Shown: in pieces, positions 1 through 7,631 of the stretch
How the letters are laid out: each line of letters begins with the position of its first letter
Position numbering within the stretch: position 1 is the stretch's first letter
Assembly: GCA_964638895.1 (NCBI GenBank)
Contig: CAZWYY010000004.1
Span: 1-64,000 of the forward strand
DNA from: JAFGGG01 sp964638895
GTDB lineage: Bacteria; Spirochaetota; Spirochaetia; SZUA-6; RPPD01
Length of the DNA: 64,000 bases
Direction: 5' to 3'
The notes under the pieces: model-generated
Databases searched by the model: none
Told to the model about the DNA's origin: nothing
What the model saw: the letters and a program-made list of their open reading frames with translations, nothing else
Made by a program: the position numbers and the translations under genes

Positions 1-35
1 CGTCGTATCTTAAAAACTTAAGTATTTTTTAAAAA

Positions 36-1154
36 TTATTGATTTTTCTTTTTCAGAATTTCCTTCAAAAAACTCAGCGCCACGGCATCGTTGGGGGAAA
101 ACTCAAGCACGGTGTTAAAGTAGCCCTCGGCAAGCGCGGGATCATCTTTTTTGAGGGCCACCACGCCGAGGTTGGAAATGATTTTTGTATTATGTGGTTC
201 AAGTTTCAAGGCCCGCTTTAGTTGTTTTTCACTCTCCTCCAGTTCCCCCAGTTCCATATGGGTGATGGCAAGTTCATTGAGCAGATCAGGATTGGGCTGC
301 GTTTTTTCCATGGTTTTAAGGAATGCCTGTTTTGCGTCCTCAAAACGTTTTAATCGCCGGTAACCCCAGCCCAGTAAAAACCATCCGTTCCAGAAATCAG
401 GTTTTTTTTCCAGCAGAACCGTGATCTTTTCTATGCCCTGTTCCTCTTTACCCATGGAAATATTGTCAAAGGCTTCTTTAAAAAGACTGTCCATGTACAG
501 CAGCGATTCCAGATCGGTGATAAGTTTCTCAATGCGGGCGCGGTTTTCACTGTTCTTTTCCAGTTCCAGGTAGCGGGAAAACTGTTCCCCGGCTTTTTTA
601 AAGCTTCCCTGCTTTAAAAAGAAGTACCCCAGATTCTGGTATATTTCGGCCAGATCGGGATCACAGGTAAGCGCCTGTTTGTAGGCCGTAAAGGCGGAAT
701 CGGTATATTCCCGAAACAACTCCTGATTGGTTTTTTTGTTGTATTCGGCCGCGTCCTCATATACCAATGCCAGGTTCAACCGGCTTACCGCGCATTGGGG
801 GAACAAGGCTGCAAGTGCCTGAAAAACCTCAATGGCTATGGGGAAATCCTTGTTTTTGGCCTTGATGATTCCCGCCTTTGTAAAATCGTGTTTAATGTCC
901 GGCTTTAAGGCAACAACCAGTTTTCTGAAATATGCGGCGTGTTTGTGCCCGGGGTCTGCAATCAGCACGCGTAGTATACCTGTTATGATTGCCTCCCAGG
1001 TTATATTGGCTGCGGACCACCCGTCTTTGTTTTCGCCGAACTCCACCGGAAGCAGAATATCGGGGTTGAGGTGAAACTCCGTACATGTTTCGGCAAGCTT
1101 GGGCGGGATTCTTATAAACCCGATACCGGCCAGTGGATCATGTGTGTCTTTCAT
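36..1154 (-). CDS. TPR-repeat protein
   Basis: A 372-residue cytoplasmic protein without signal peptide or membrane segment. From about residue 100 to the end it is a run of tetratricopeptide-like helix pairs (for example ALVYEDAAEYN, YQNLGYFFLKQGSFKKAGEQF, LGWGYRRLKRFEDAKQAF, LGVVALKKDDPALAEGYF), so it is probably a protein-protein scaffold. The first 100 residues are not a repeat and I do not recognise them. It is a single leftward gene. A good promoter (1163-1191) puts the predicted transcript start only about two bases before this ATG, and no Shine-Dalgarno is visible. Partner and pathway cannot be told from sequence. Confidence 0.85.
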   Translation of the reverse strand: MKDTHDPLAGIGFIRIPPKLAETCTEFHLNPDILLPVEFGENKDGWSAANITWEAIITGILRVLIADPGHKHAAYFRKLVVALKPDIKHDFTKAGIIKAKNKDFPIAIEVFQALAALFPQCAVSRLNLALVYEDAAEYNKKTNQELFREYTDSAFTAYKQALTCDPDLAEIYQNLGYFFLKQGSFKKAGEQFSRYLELEKNSENRARIEKLITDLESLLYMDSLFKEAFDNISMGKEEQGIEKITVLLEKKPDFWNGWFLLGWGYRRLKRFEDAKQAFLKTMEKTQPNPDLLNELAITHMELGELEESEKQLKRALKLEPHNTKIISNLGVVALKKDDPALAEGYFNTVLEFSPNDAVALSFLKEILKKKNQ

Positions 1155-1162
1155 CGAAAGGG

Positions 1163-1191
1163 AATTTAAAAATAACCGGGATAAAAGTCAA
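1163..1191 (-). promoter_or_regulatory. sigma-70-type promoter for TPR gene
   Basis: On the minus strand TTGACT (1191-1186), a 17-base spacer, then TAAATT (1168-1163). The predicted start is near 1156, immediately before the ATG at 1154, so the transcript may be leaderless. The -10 matches consensus at four of six positions. Confidence 0.5.
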
Positions 1192-1207
1192 GTTCTAATA
1201 ATGATTC

Positions 1208-2023
1208 CTAATGTTCGAACTTTTTGTGCAACTGCTTAAAATACTGGTTTATCTTCATCTTAAAGGAAAGCGGAAGCAGCTCATCGTCAAACTGGATGGC
1301 CAGGGCCGTAAGATCTTTCCGTCCCGCCACCTCCTCATTGCGGATTATTTTTCCAGGCAGGGACAGCGCCTCCGTATCCTCCTCAAACATAACCTTCAGC
1401 ACAATAGCCTTGTTGAGTAAAAACTTGGCAATACCGATCAAAATAATCTTGGCTCCTCCGAAGGCAATGTCACGGATGAGGCATTTGCGGGGGATCTCAT
1501 CAATATAGACGATTGTTTCCTTTGATTTCAGTCCTAAAAGCCGTGAGCTTTCCGGTGTGATTATAATCCGTTCGGTCTGCCTGTTTTTGGAGCTTTCCTT
1601 CGCCTCCAACAGCACCCCCAGTATTTCAATAAGGTCATTGGGGGGGGTTTGGGTATAATTTATGGAAATAAAATTCAGGTCTCCCTTTTTCTTCCCATAA
1701 GGCGTAAAGCCCGCGATTTTGGCCGCAATGAAAAAGGTAAGAGGATCGGTTTTGTCTGGTCGTTTAAAGGCAAACCGCAATTGGATCAGGTTATCCGCCC
1801 GTTTTATCGCGTCATAAAAAGAAGCGGAGAGATTGGCTATTATCTTGGCGGACGACATTGAAGTGGAGTAAATGAGGCACGGCCAGCGTCCGCCCACGCA
1901 TTTGAAGTATATCTGTTTGGTAAGCAGACCCGTAGCGGTTATGACCTGGGAATTAAAATTCACCTCCGTATCCTTATAGCAATTATAATAATTTTTAAGT
2001 TGTTGGCTTGTAATAATTGACAT
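1208..2023 (-). CDS. PilZ-like domain protein
   Basis: A 271-residue soluble protein. The C-terminal part (about residues 150-260) has the layout of a PilZ domain: a basic segment around IPRKCLIRD, then DIAFGGAKI, which matches the second c-di-GMP motif (D/N-x-S-x-x-G) except for Ala in place of Ser. The usual RxxxR arm is not clear just before it. The N-terminal half probably corresponds to the extra PilZ-like N domain of spirochaete PlzA-type proteins, but that is an inference. Such proteins are c-di-GMP effectors in motility and virulence. Because the binding motif is degenerate, ligand binding is uncertain. It has its own consensus promoter and a leader of about 17 bases without clear Shine-Dalgarno. 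Confidence 0.65.
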   Translation of the reverse strand: MSIITSQQLKNYYNCYKDTEVNFNSQVITATGLLTKQIYFKCVGGRWPCLIYSTSMSSAKIIANLSASFYDAIKRADNLIQLRFAFKRPDKTDPLTFFIAAKIAGFTPYGKKKGDLNFISINYTQTPPNDLIEILGVLLEAKESSKNRQTERIIITPESSRLLGLKSKETIVYIDEIPRKCLIRDIAFGGAKIILIGIAKFLLNKAIVLKVMFEEDTEALSLPGKIIRNEEVAGRKDLTALAIQFDDELLPLSFKMKINQYFKQLHKKFEH

Positions 2024-2046
2024 ATCGGTTAAAACTATATATGTAG

Positions 2047-2075
2047 AGTATAGTAGCTTGAAAATCTAATGTCAA
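2047..2075 (-). promoter_or_regulatory. consensus sigma-70 promoter for PilZ-like gene
   Basis: On the minus strand TTGACA (2075-2070), 17-base spacer, TATACT (2052-2047): 11 of 12 consensus bases. The predicted transcript start is near 2040, 17 bases before the ATG at 2023. Confidence 0.75.
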
Positions 2076-2089
2076 CGTGAGAAACGAAA

Positions 2090-3088
2090 ATGGTGAATAA
2101 AAGCAGTGAGATATCGATCCTCGGGGTGGGCAACCCCCTTATGGACGTAATAACCCATGTGGAGTATGACTTTTTAACAGAGCAACGTGTTATACCGCGG
2201 ACCATGAACCTGGTGGACGAACAAACCTTCCTGCGTATTTATAATAAATTGTCGGCTTCGCGCTTTTCACCGGGCGGCAGTTGCGCCAATACCCTCAGGG
2301 GGTTCGCCTTTTTATCCGCCGGAGAGGGGTTTTCACGGCCGCTCTTTATCGGCGCTGTGGGTAATGATGATATGGGTAGTCGGTATATCGATAATATCAG
2401 GGCCATGGGCGTTGAAAGCAGAATAGCGGTAAAAAACGGGGCAACGGGTGCCTCCCTGATTCTGATTACCCCTGACTCGGAACGGACCATGCTCACCAAC
2501 CTGGGAGCATGCCGGAGTATTACCGTTGAAGACGCCGACCTATCACTGGTTAAACGGGCCGGCGTACTGCACATTACCGGTTATCAGTGGGATACGGAAA
2601 ATCAAAAGCAGCTTGTAAAATTTATTGTTGATGCGGCTAAAAAGCATGGTGTTATGGTTTCTTTTGATCTGGCGGATCCGTTCGTGGTTGAGCGCTATCG
2701 TGATGAGTTTTTAACCTGGATTCCCCATCATGTGGATCTGCTTTTTGGCAATTATGAGGAGTACTCCCTGCTTGTGGGAAAGGGTGACACATACGAGGAG
2801 GTTCTGGTACGCGCAAAAGACCTGGCCGATATTTTGGTTATGAAAACCGGGAGTCACGGGGCCTACTGCTACTCACGGGAAGAACCCGTACACATCCCGG
2901 GTTTTACCGTGCAGGCCGTCGATACCACCGGGGCAGGGGATGCCTTTGCCGGCGGTTTCCTGTACGGTCTGTATAAAAGCCTTCCATTACTCGGTTGCGT
3001 GCGGCTGGCCAATAAAATAGCCAGTCTGATCGTATCCACCCGGGGCTGTGATTATAAGTCGATTTCATGGAGTAAGGATATTATCTAA
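2090..3088 (+). CDS. PfkB-family sugar/nucleoside kinase (adenosine kinase-like)
   Basis: A 332-residue cytoplasmic ribokinase-superfamily kinase. The N-terminal GNPLMDV and the glycine pair motif SPGGSCANTLRG near residue 60 are the first PfkB signature. The second signature, VDTTGAGDAFAGGF near residue 280, carries the anion hole and the catalytic Asp of GAGD. Length and the NxxxD-like start favour an adenosine/inosine-guanosine kinase-like member, so a role in purine salvage is plausible, but sugar specificity cannot be excluded. The 3' end overlaps the convergent zapA gene by 24 bases. Confidence 0.88.
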   Translation: MVNKSSEISILGVGNPLMDVITHVEYDFLTEQRVIPRTMNLVDEQTFLRIYNKLSASRFSPGGSCANTLRGFAFLSAGEGFSRPLFIGAVGNDDMGSRYIDNIRAMGVESRIAVKNGATGASLILITPDSERTMLTNLGACRSITVEDADLSLVKRAGVLHITGYQWDTENQKQLVKFIVDAAKKHGVMVSFDLADPFVVERYRDEFLTWIPHHVDLLFGNYEEYSLLVGKGDTYEEVLVRAKDLADILVMKTGSHGAYCYSREEPVHIPGFTVQAVDTTGAGDAFAGGFLYGLYKSLPLLGCVRLANKIASLIVSTRGCDYKSISWSKDII

Positions 3089-3367
3089 TTTTTGAATTAT
3101 GCGCCGGGTGATTCTCTCAGCCTCGTCGGCTTCGTTGCCGGAGTTCTGTTTCAATGCCGCCTGTGTTTTAAAAAGCTCATCAACCAGGTTCAGTCCGGCG
3201 ATTATCGCCAACTTTACGGGTTCGGTACCGGGGAGTTTTCTTTTAACCTCATCAACCTTTTTTTCAAAAAACTTCAAAACACTCTGCAGGTGTTCCGCGT
3301 CTTCATCGGACTGCACCATCAATGAAGTACCGAGAATGGTGACTTTCAACTGTGTTTTTTCTTTCAA
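3065..3367 (-). CDS. zapA: cell division protein ZapA
   Basis: A 100-residue protein with the ZapA fold: a short beta-strand start (LKVTILGTSLMVQSDED) followed by a long coiled-coil helix, with AIIAGLNLVDEL in the middle, typical of the family. ZapA binds FtsZ and bundles protofilaments at the division ring. It is the last gene of the leftward infC-rpmI-rplT operon and follows the coiled-coil protein with the acidic tail by 9 bases, so the two probably work together. Its 3' end overlaps the convergent PfkB gene. Confidence 0.88.
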   Translation of the reverse strand: MKEKTQLKVTILGTSLMVQSDEDAEHLQSVLKFFEKKVDEVKRKLPGTEPVKLAIIAGLNLVDELFKTQAALKQNSGNEADEAERITRRIIQKLDNILTP

Positions 3368-3376
3368 CGTAAGTGC

Positions 3377-3835
3377 CTAAAAGATATCTAATTCTTCCTC
3401 TGCTTCTTCATTTGTATCATTTGTGGCATCCGTCTCATCCGTGTCTTCCATCTCATCCGTGCCTTCGCCCGTTTCGGTCATCTCTTCGTCATCTGCGGAA
3501 AGTTCCACGGTTTTTTCGCTCTCATCTTCCTGTTCATCTGTTTCCATGCTCGTTTCCGTAACAGCGTCCGCGTCTATGACATCGGTGTCTGTTCCCTGAC
3601 CCGGAATGGAGTCTTCCAGCTCATCAAGTTTGGCCAGTACATTAATGATTCCCTGCTCTATCTCATCCTGATCTTCCTTGAACGCATTTACACGGGTCTC
3701 AAGTTCATCGATTTTTTTCTGCGATTTTTCCAATGTGCTGCGCAGTGTATTATTTTCCCCCTGAAGCTTCTGAATCGTTTCCAAAGCATTTTGTACTTTA
3801 CCTTCCAGGCTACGTATTTGTTCTAAAGTAATCAT
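3377..3835 (-). CDS. ZapB-like coiled-coil protein with long acidic tail
   Basis: A 152-residue protein in two parts. Residues 1-75 form a strong heptad coiled coil (LEGKVQNALETIQKLQGENN) like ZapB, the ZapA-binding division factor. Residues 76-152 are nearly all Glu, Asp and Thr, ending in ELDIF. Its start ATGA overlaps the rplT stop by 4 bases, so translation is probably coupled, and zapA follows. The ZapB assignment rests on coiled coil plus context only. The short hydrophobic end after a disordered acidic linker looks like a peptide docking motif; it also resembles the beta-clamp pentapeptide pattern QL(S/D)LF. Confidence 0.7.
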   Translation of the reverse strand: MITLEQIRSLEGKVQNALETIQKLQGENNTLRSTLEKSQKKIDELETRVNAFKEDQDEIEQGIINVLAKLDELEDSIPGQGTDTDVIDADAVTETSMETDEQEDESEKTVELSADDEEMTETGEGTDEMEDTDETDATNDTNEEAEEELDIF

Positions 3836-4200
3836 TTCCCCTGTTTCTCCGTATGCTCCTTAACATATATAACAATAGTTTTAAATGCCCCCGGATCCTC
3901 TATAGCTAGATTGGAGAGGGCTTTTCGATTGATAATAATTCCTGTTTTCTTTAAGCCGTTCATAAACTTGGAGTAATTCATCCCGTTTTCCTTACATGCC
4001 GCGGAAATACGCGTAATCCATAATGAACGGAACTCCCTCTTTTTGCGTTTCCGGTCACGATACGCATACATCAATGATTTTGCCACCGCGTCCTTGGCCG
4101 TTCTTAATAGTTTGCTTCTTCTGCCCCAATACCCCTTTGCGAGTTTTAATAGCTTTTTTCTGCGGTCATGTCGTCTTGTTCCGGTTGCAACTCTCGGCAT
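3832..4200 (-). CDS. rplT: 50S ribosomal protein L20
   Basis: A 122-residue, very basic protein with the standard L20 start (MPRVATGTRRHDRRKKLLKLAKGY) and the internal RDRKRKKREFRSLWITRI helix. L20 binds 23S rRNA early in large-subunit assembly and in several bacteria represses its own operon. A GAGGAG Shine-Dalgarno precedes the ATG. It lies third in the infC-rpmI-rplT operon and overlaps the next gene by 4 bases. Confidence 0.98.
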   Translation of the reverse strand: MPRVATGTRRHDRRKKLLKLAKGYWGRRSKLLRTAKDAVAKSLMYAYRDRKRKKREFRSLWITRISAACKENGMNYSKFMNGLKKTGIIINRKALSNLAIEDPGAFKTIVIYVKEHTEKQGK

Positions 4201-4211
4201 CTGTTTCTCCT

Positions 4212-4409
4212 CTATGTTCCCGGTATTAAGCGCTTTACCCGATGTGATTCGGCTTTGCTTAATATACCGCTTTTGCGTAAATTCCTTTTGCGCTTACTGC
4301 TTTTTTTGGTAAGAATATGGCGCAATCCCTGTTTTTTATAACGGACCTTCCCGGTACCGGTAATCGTATAGCGTTTGGCCGCGCTTTTTCTGGTTTTCAT
4401 CTTTGGCAT
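4212..4409 (-). CDS. rpmI: 50S ribosomal protein L35
   Basis: A 65-residue basic protein with the family start PKMKTRKSAAKRY and the tail RLIPG. It is a structural protein of the large subunit. It sits 4 bases after infC and 11 before rplT in the usual gene order. AAAGGA lies eight bases before the ATG. Confidence 0.98.
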   Translation of the reverse strand: MPKMKTRKSAAKRYTITGTGKVRYKKQGLRHILTKKSSKRKRNLRKSGILSKAESHRVKRLIPGT

Positions 4410-4413
4410 TCTG

Positions 4414-4941
4414 CTATCCTTTCTTGTTTTTGGAAAGCGGACTCAGTAACATGTACATAAATTTACCTTCCATTTTAGGCGGGACATCCAGGTTATACGA
4501 ACTATCTATTAATTCCAAAATCTTATCCAAAACGTTCCTGCCCAACTCCGTATGAGCCATTTCCCTTCCGCGAAACCGGATGGTAACCTTTACCTTATTG
4601 CCCTCTTCCAGAAACTCCCTTATATGCTTGGTTTTGAAAGCAAGATCATGTTTTTCTATCTTGGGCTGCATCCTGATCTCTTTAAGTTTAATCTGTTTTT
4701 GTTTTTTCTTAGATTCCCGGTTTTTCTTTTCCAGTTCGAACCTGTATTTCCCGTAATCCAACATTTTACACACAGGCGGATTGGCATCGGGAGATATCTC
4801 CACAAGATCAAGACCAATACCTCGTGCAATACCCAGCGCCTCTATGGTCGGCATTATACCTTTCTGGTCACCGTTCTCATCAATTAAACGAACGGTAGCC
4901 GCCCTTATCATCTCATTCACTCTGTTCTTTTTCCCGGCCAA
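4414..4941 (-). CDS. infC: translation initiation factor IF-3
   Basis: IF-3 binds the 30S subunit, keeps it apart from 50S and checks the initiator codon. The N domain (VRLIDENGDQKGI, DLVEISPDANPPVCKMLDYGK) and C domain (KEIRMQPKIEKHDLAFK, VTIRFRGREMAH) are complete. I place the start at TTG 4941, giving 175 residues: a strong Shine-Dalgarno AAGGAGGT lies three bases before it, and the product begins like other IF-3 proteins. The in-frame GTG at 4962 has no Shine-Dalgarno and would read through that site. Rare start codons are well known for infC, where IF-3 discriminates against its own message. Confidence 0.95.
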   Translation of the reverse strand: MAGKKNRVNEMIRAATVRLIDENGDQKGIMPTIEALGIARGIGLDLVEISPDANPPVCKMLDYGKYRFELEKKNRESKKKQKQIKLKEIRMQPKIEKHDLAFKTKHIREFLEEGNKVKVTIRFRGREMAHTELGRNVLDKILELIDSSYNLDVPPKMEGKFMYMLLSPLSKNKKG

Positions 4942-4944
4942 TCG

Positions 4945-4952
4945 ACCTCCTT
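4945..4952 (-). promoter_or_regulatory. Shine-Dalgarno fixing the infC TTG start
   Basis: AAGGAGGT on the minus strand, three bases before TTG 4941. It is the only strong ribosome-binding sequence near the 5' end of infC and lies inside the longer reading frame that begins at GTG 4962. Confidence 0.7.
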
Positions 4953-5007
4953 TTATCTTCACGGATATTATTCTTTGCTTTCCTTATGTTAGACAATGTA
5001 AATCTGT

Positions 5008-5036
5008 AATATATCACTCATTTGCAAAAGAGTCAA
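5008..5036 (-). promoter_or_regulatory. sigma-70 promoter of the infC-rpmI-rplT operon
   Basis: On the minus strand TTGACT (5036-5031), 17-base spacer, TATATT (5013-5008). The predicted start near 5001 gives a leader of about 60 bases. It places the hairpin element at 5041-5287 upstream of, not inside, the operon transcript. Confidence 0.7.
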
Positions 5037-5040
5037 AGCC

Positions 5041-5287
5041 CCTTTCTGCAGAAACAGCAATTCTCATTTTGAACCATCCAATAGCGTTAAAGAAATCTAA
5101 TGCTATAAAGACCTTAAAAAATAATCGTTCAAAATGAGAATTGCCTCTAAATGCATGCTCAGACAGGCAATTTTCAATTTGTTCGATTATATTTTCCTGA
5201 TCCTAAAAATCTTTTTCCGCTTGCTTTGCTATGACAAAGAACAAATTGAAAATTGCTGCTGCAGAAAGGTCCAAAATGAGAATCGCT
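5041..5287. repeat. nested inverted-repeat element with two 18-bp hairpins
   Basis: Gene-free region 4963-5394. Two perfect 18-bp inverted repeats lie in tandem: 5057-5074 with 5127-5144, and 5167-5184 with 5239-5256; their spacers are 52 and 54 bases. The two stems share 14 of 18 bases and the differences are matched on the opposite arms, as in compensatory change. An outer 11-bp pair (5041-5051 with 5259-5269, CCTTTCTGCAG) closes both. The first hairpin has a further 9-bp apical stem (5081-5089 with 5098-5106, one wobble). A third copy of an arm at 5273-5287 can also pair with 5056-5070 (14 of 15). No open reading frame of note lies inside. It sits exactly between the divergent promoters of infC and the ferritin-like gene, so it may be a MITE-like insertion, a boundary element or an unknown RNA. 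Confidence 0.8.
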
Positions 5288-5306
5288 GGGCTTGGACTAA
5301 AATTCT

Positions 5307-5335
5307 TTGACCCGACAAAATCAATGTGTTATACT
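5307..5335 (+). promoter_or_regulatory. sigma-70 promoter of ferritin-like gene
   Basis: TTGACC (5307-5312), 17-base spacer, TATACT (5330-5335). The predicted start near 5342 gives a leader of about 50 bases carrying AGGAAA before the ATG at 5395. Confidence 0.72.
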
Positions 5336-5394
5336 TTTTATCAAAGAACAGTAAGAAAGTAAAGTAGAATTCTTTAAAATATTAAGGAAACAAC

Positions 5395-5844
5395 ATGCCG
5401 TTTTCCATCCAAAGCATGATTGAGACAATCACACAAAACGAAAAGGATTCCGGAACCTACCTGAAAATGTGCTGTTCAAAACTGAACAGTCCGGGATTAA
5501 CAAAATTGCTTATGTCTATTGCCGAGCAGGAGAACGAACACGAGATCGAGCTGCGTGAACTGCTTTCCGGCGCCGGCCTTCCCTGCTCCTTTGCGGAAAA
5601 CACGCCTGCGGAGATCAACCCGGCCTCATTTACAGACCTTTCCGCGGGTAAAATAAACCTCACAACCATGGGGTTGCTGTCCTTTCTTTTGGAATATTAC
5701 CAGACGACGGTTTTATTATATTCAAAGCTTGCCCGAAACACTTTTGATACGCAGCTTCAGATTTTTTTTAAGCGGCTTGCCGAGGAGGAAACAAAAATCC
5801 TCCATTGGATTCGCGACCGCTCTGATCTGGAGGCCCTGCAGTAA
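5395..5844 (+). CDS. ferritin-like/rubrerythrin-type diiron protein
   Basis: A 149-residue all-helical soluble protein with the four-helix diiron layout: Glu in helix 1 (TQNEKDSGTY), E-x-x-H in helix 2 (AEQENEHEIEL), Glu in helix 3 (LLEYYQTTV) and an E-x-x-x-H-like pair in helix 4 (EEETKILHW). Members of this family bind iron and often reduce peroxide or store iron. There is no rubredoxin domain, so it is not a full rubrerythrin. It is transcribed from its own promoter, divergent from infC. The exact substrate is unknown. Confidence 0.7.
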   Translation: MPFSIQSMIETITQNEKDSGTYLKMCCSKLNSPGLTKLLMSIAEQENEHEIELRELLSGAGLPCSFAENTPAEINPASFTDLSAGKINLTTMGLLSFLLEYYQTTVLLYSKLARNTFDTQLQIFFKRLAEEETKILHWIRDRSDLEALQ

Positions 5845-5913
5845 TTTGATGCCGTCCCACCTGCAGGAATGCCATGGCGCCTAAAAAAGCCCCGATTAAA
5901 TTCGATTTACTAG

Positions 5914-6585
5914 TTGATAAAACCCGTTTTAATTGATACGTTTCTTACACATATGTCGCTGTTTCTATTACTTGCATTACCCCTTTTCTCTCTGAGCATT
6001 ACCACCTATTACAACAGGGATCGCTTCGCCATCACCTTGCCATTGCTGACATTTTTAAAAGGCATTATCTGTTTTTTCATCGCCCTACTGTTCTATCTGA
6101 TTATACGGAGTTTCTTTCCGGTATCGTATACCGCGGGCGGGCTTTTTTTGTATCGCCTTGTAAATGATCATCTTCTTTATCTCATCCTGTCCTTGGGCGG
6201 GCTTTTTTTATTCAAGGGAATCCCGGATGCGTACAATCAAAAGGAAAATATTTTTGAGACATTCGTATTTTTAAGCGGGTTTTATACAATGGTCGCTTTT
6301 GTGGATTTTGTGGAAAACTTCAATAAATTCGATATTTTCATCTTATTCTTCCTGCCCTTATTAAGAATTTCCACCATACTCTGTGCTACGATATTCCTGG
6401 TGCAGTTTATTAATGATTCCACTTACCTGCGTTTTGCCTTCCTGGCCGGGTTGATCCTTTTACCGTTTATCATCACATTCACCACGATTTTCTTTCTGCA
6501 CAAGCTTATTTTTATCGCCCTGGCCTCTGTTTTAATCCTGTTTGCGGCCTCGGTTTTCTTATTCTATATCCTCAAAGACAGATAA
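5914..6585 (+). CDS. integral membrane protein of unknown function
   Basis: A roughly 220-residue protein that is almost entirely hydrophobic, with about seven membrane segments (for example SLFLLLALPLFSLSI, GIICFFIALLFYLII, LAGLILLPFIITFT). I recognise no family. The listed start is TTG; the ATG at 5953 inside the first membrane segment is an alternative, and neither has a good Shine-Dalgarno. It ends 15 bases before the convergent fba gene. No soluble domain or transporter signature is visible. Confidence 0.6.
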   Translation: MIKPVLIDTFLTHMSLFLLLALPLFSLSITTYYNRDRFAITLPLLTFLKGIICFFIALLFYLIIRSFFPVSYTAGGLFLYRLVNDHLLYLILSLGGLFLFKGIPDAYNQKENIFETFVFLSGFYTMVAFVDFVENFNKFDIFILFFLPLLRISTILCATIFLVQFINDSTYLRFAFLAGLILLPFIITFTTIFFLHKLIFIALASVLILFAASVFLFYILKDR

Positions 6586-6600
6586 GGCGGCCTCTCGCTT

Positions 6601-7572
6601 TTATACCCGGTCCGCGCTTCCCAGTACCGTACGGTTCTTATTAATGATCATTTTTCTCAGTTCTTCCCGCGCGGGACCAAGGTACTTGCGCGGATCGAAA
6701 TTCTTGGGATTTTCTTTCATCTGTTTTCGGATCATGGCCGTTACCACAAGCCTGCCGTCCGAATCTATGTTGATCTTACACACCGCCGAGTGTGCGGCCT
6801 TCCTAAGTTGATCCTCTGGTACGCCCACCGCGCCCTCAAGGGCTCCGCCGTTGGCATTAATAATCTCCACGTACTCTTGCAAAACCGAAGAGGCGCCGTG
6901 AAGTACGATCGGAAATCCCGGGATCCGTTTCTCAACCTCTTCCAAGATATCAAAGCGCAGTGGCGGCACGGTTTCCCCCGGTTTCACCTTAAACTTATAC
7001 GCGCCGTGGGATGTACCGATTGATATGGCCAAACTGTCCACACCGGTCCGTTTTACAAAATCCTCCACGTCATCCGGGTCGGTATAATGCGACTTTTCAT
7101 GCGATACCTCATCTTCAATTCCGGCAAGCACGCCAAGCTCACCCTCCACACTCACATCATATGTGTGGGCAAAATCCACCACCTTTTTGGTAAGGGCCAC
7201 ATTTTCTTCATAGGGATGTGCAGATCCGTCAATCATTACAGAGGAAAAACCGCTTTCGATACAGGAAACGCACAGTTCATAAGTATCACCATGGTCCAGG
7301 TGAAGGGCCACCGGAATGGGGTGCGGGGAGGCCTTCACAATTTCCATGGCGCCTTGTGCCATATACCGGAGCAGTGTCTGGTTGGCGTAGTCCCTGGCGC
7401 CCTTGGATACCTGGATGATCACAGGCGATCTGCTTTCCAGACACCCCATGATTATTGCCTGCAGCTGTTCCAGGTTGTTGAAATTATAGGCGGGAATGGC
7501 ATAACCGCCCTCCATGGCCTTTTTAAACATATCCTTTGTGTTCACCAGTCCCAAATCCTTGTAATGGATCAT
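6601..7572 (-). CDS. fba: class II fructose-1,6-bisphosphate aldolase
   Basis: A 323-residue zinc aldolase that splits fructose-1,6-bisphosphate into dihydroxyacetone phosphate and glyceraldehyde-3-phosphate in glycolysis. Visible marks are AIPAYNFNN at the start, the base and zinc region VALHLDHGD, the zinc ligands in EGELG and GTSHGAYKF, and VLHGASS for phosphate binding. Length and the Gly-rich loops fit the class IIB form used in spirochaetes. AAGGAG precedes the ATG and a promoter with TTGACA lies upstream. Single-gene unit. Confidence 0.96.
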   Translation of the reverse strand: MIHYKDLGLVNTKDMFKKAMEGGYAIPAYNFNNLEQLQAIIMGCLESRSPVIIQVSKGARDYANQTLLRYMAQGAMEIVKASPHPIPVALHLDHGDTYELCVSCIESGFSSVMIDGSAHPYEENVALTKKVVDFAHTYDVSVEGELGVLAGIEDEVSHEKSHYTDPDDVEDFVKRTGVDSLAISIGTSHGAYKFKVKPGETVPPLRFDILEEVEKRIPGFPIVLHGASSVLQEYVEIINANGGALEGAVGVPEDQLRKAAHSAVCKINIDSDGRLVVTAMIRKQMKENPKNFDPRKYLGPAREELRKMIINKNRTVLGSADRV

Positions 7573-7602
7573 GATATTCTCCTTATTAATTGTGTTTGTG
7601 TT

Positions 7603-7631
7603 ACTATGCTGGGAAACCGATTACATGTCAA
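7603..7631 (-). promoter_or_regulatory. sigma-70 promoter of fba
   Basis: On the minus strand TTGACA (7631-7626), 17-base spacer, CATAGT (7608-7603). The predicted start near 7596 gives a leader of about 24 bases containing AAGGAG. Confidence 0.65.

Noticed and set aside
4963..5290. Hairpin element as an L20-type leader that regulates infC-rpmI-rplT
   Set aside because: A good promoter for the operon (5008-5036, minus strand) lies downstream of the hairpins, so they would not be in the transcript unless a second, more distant promoter is used.
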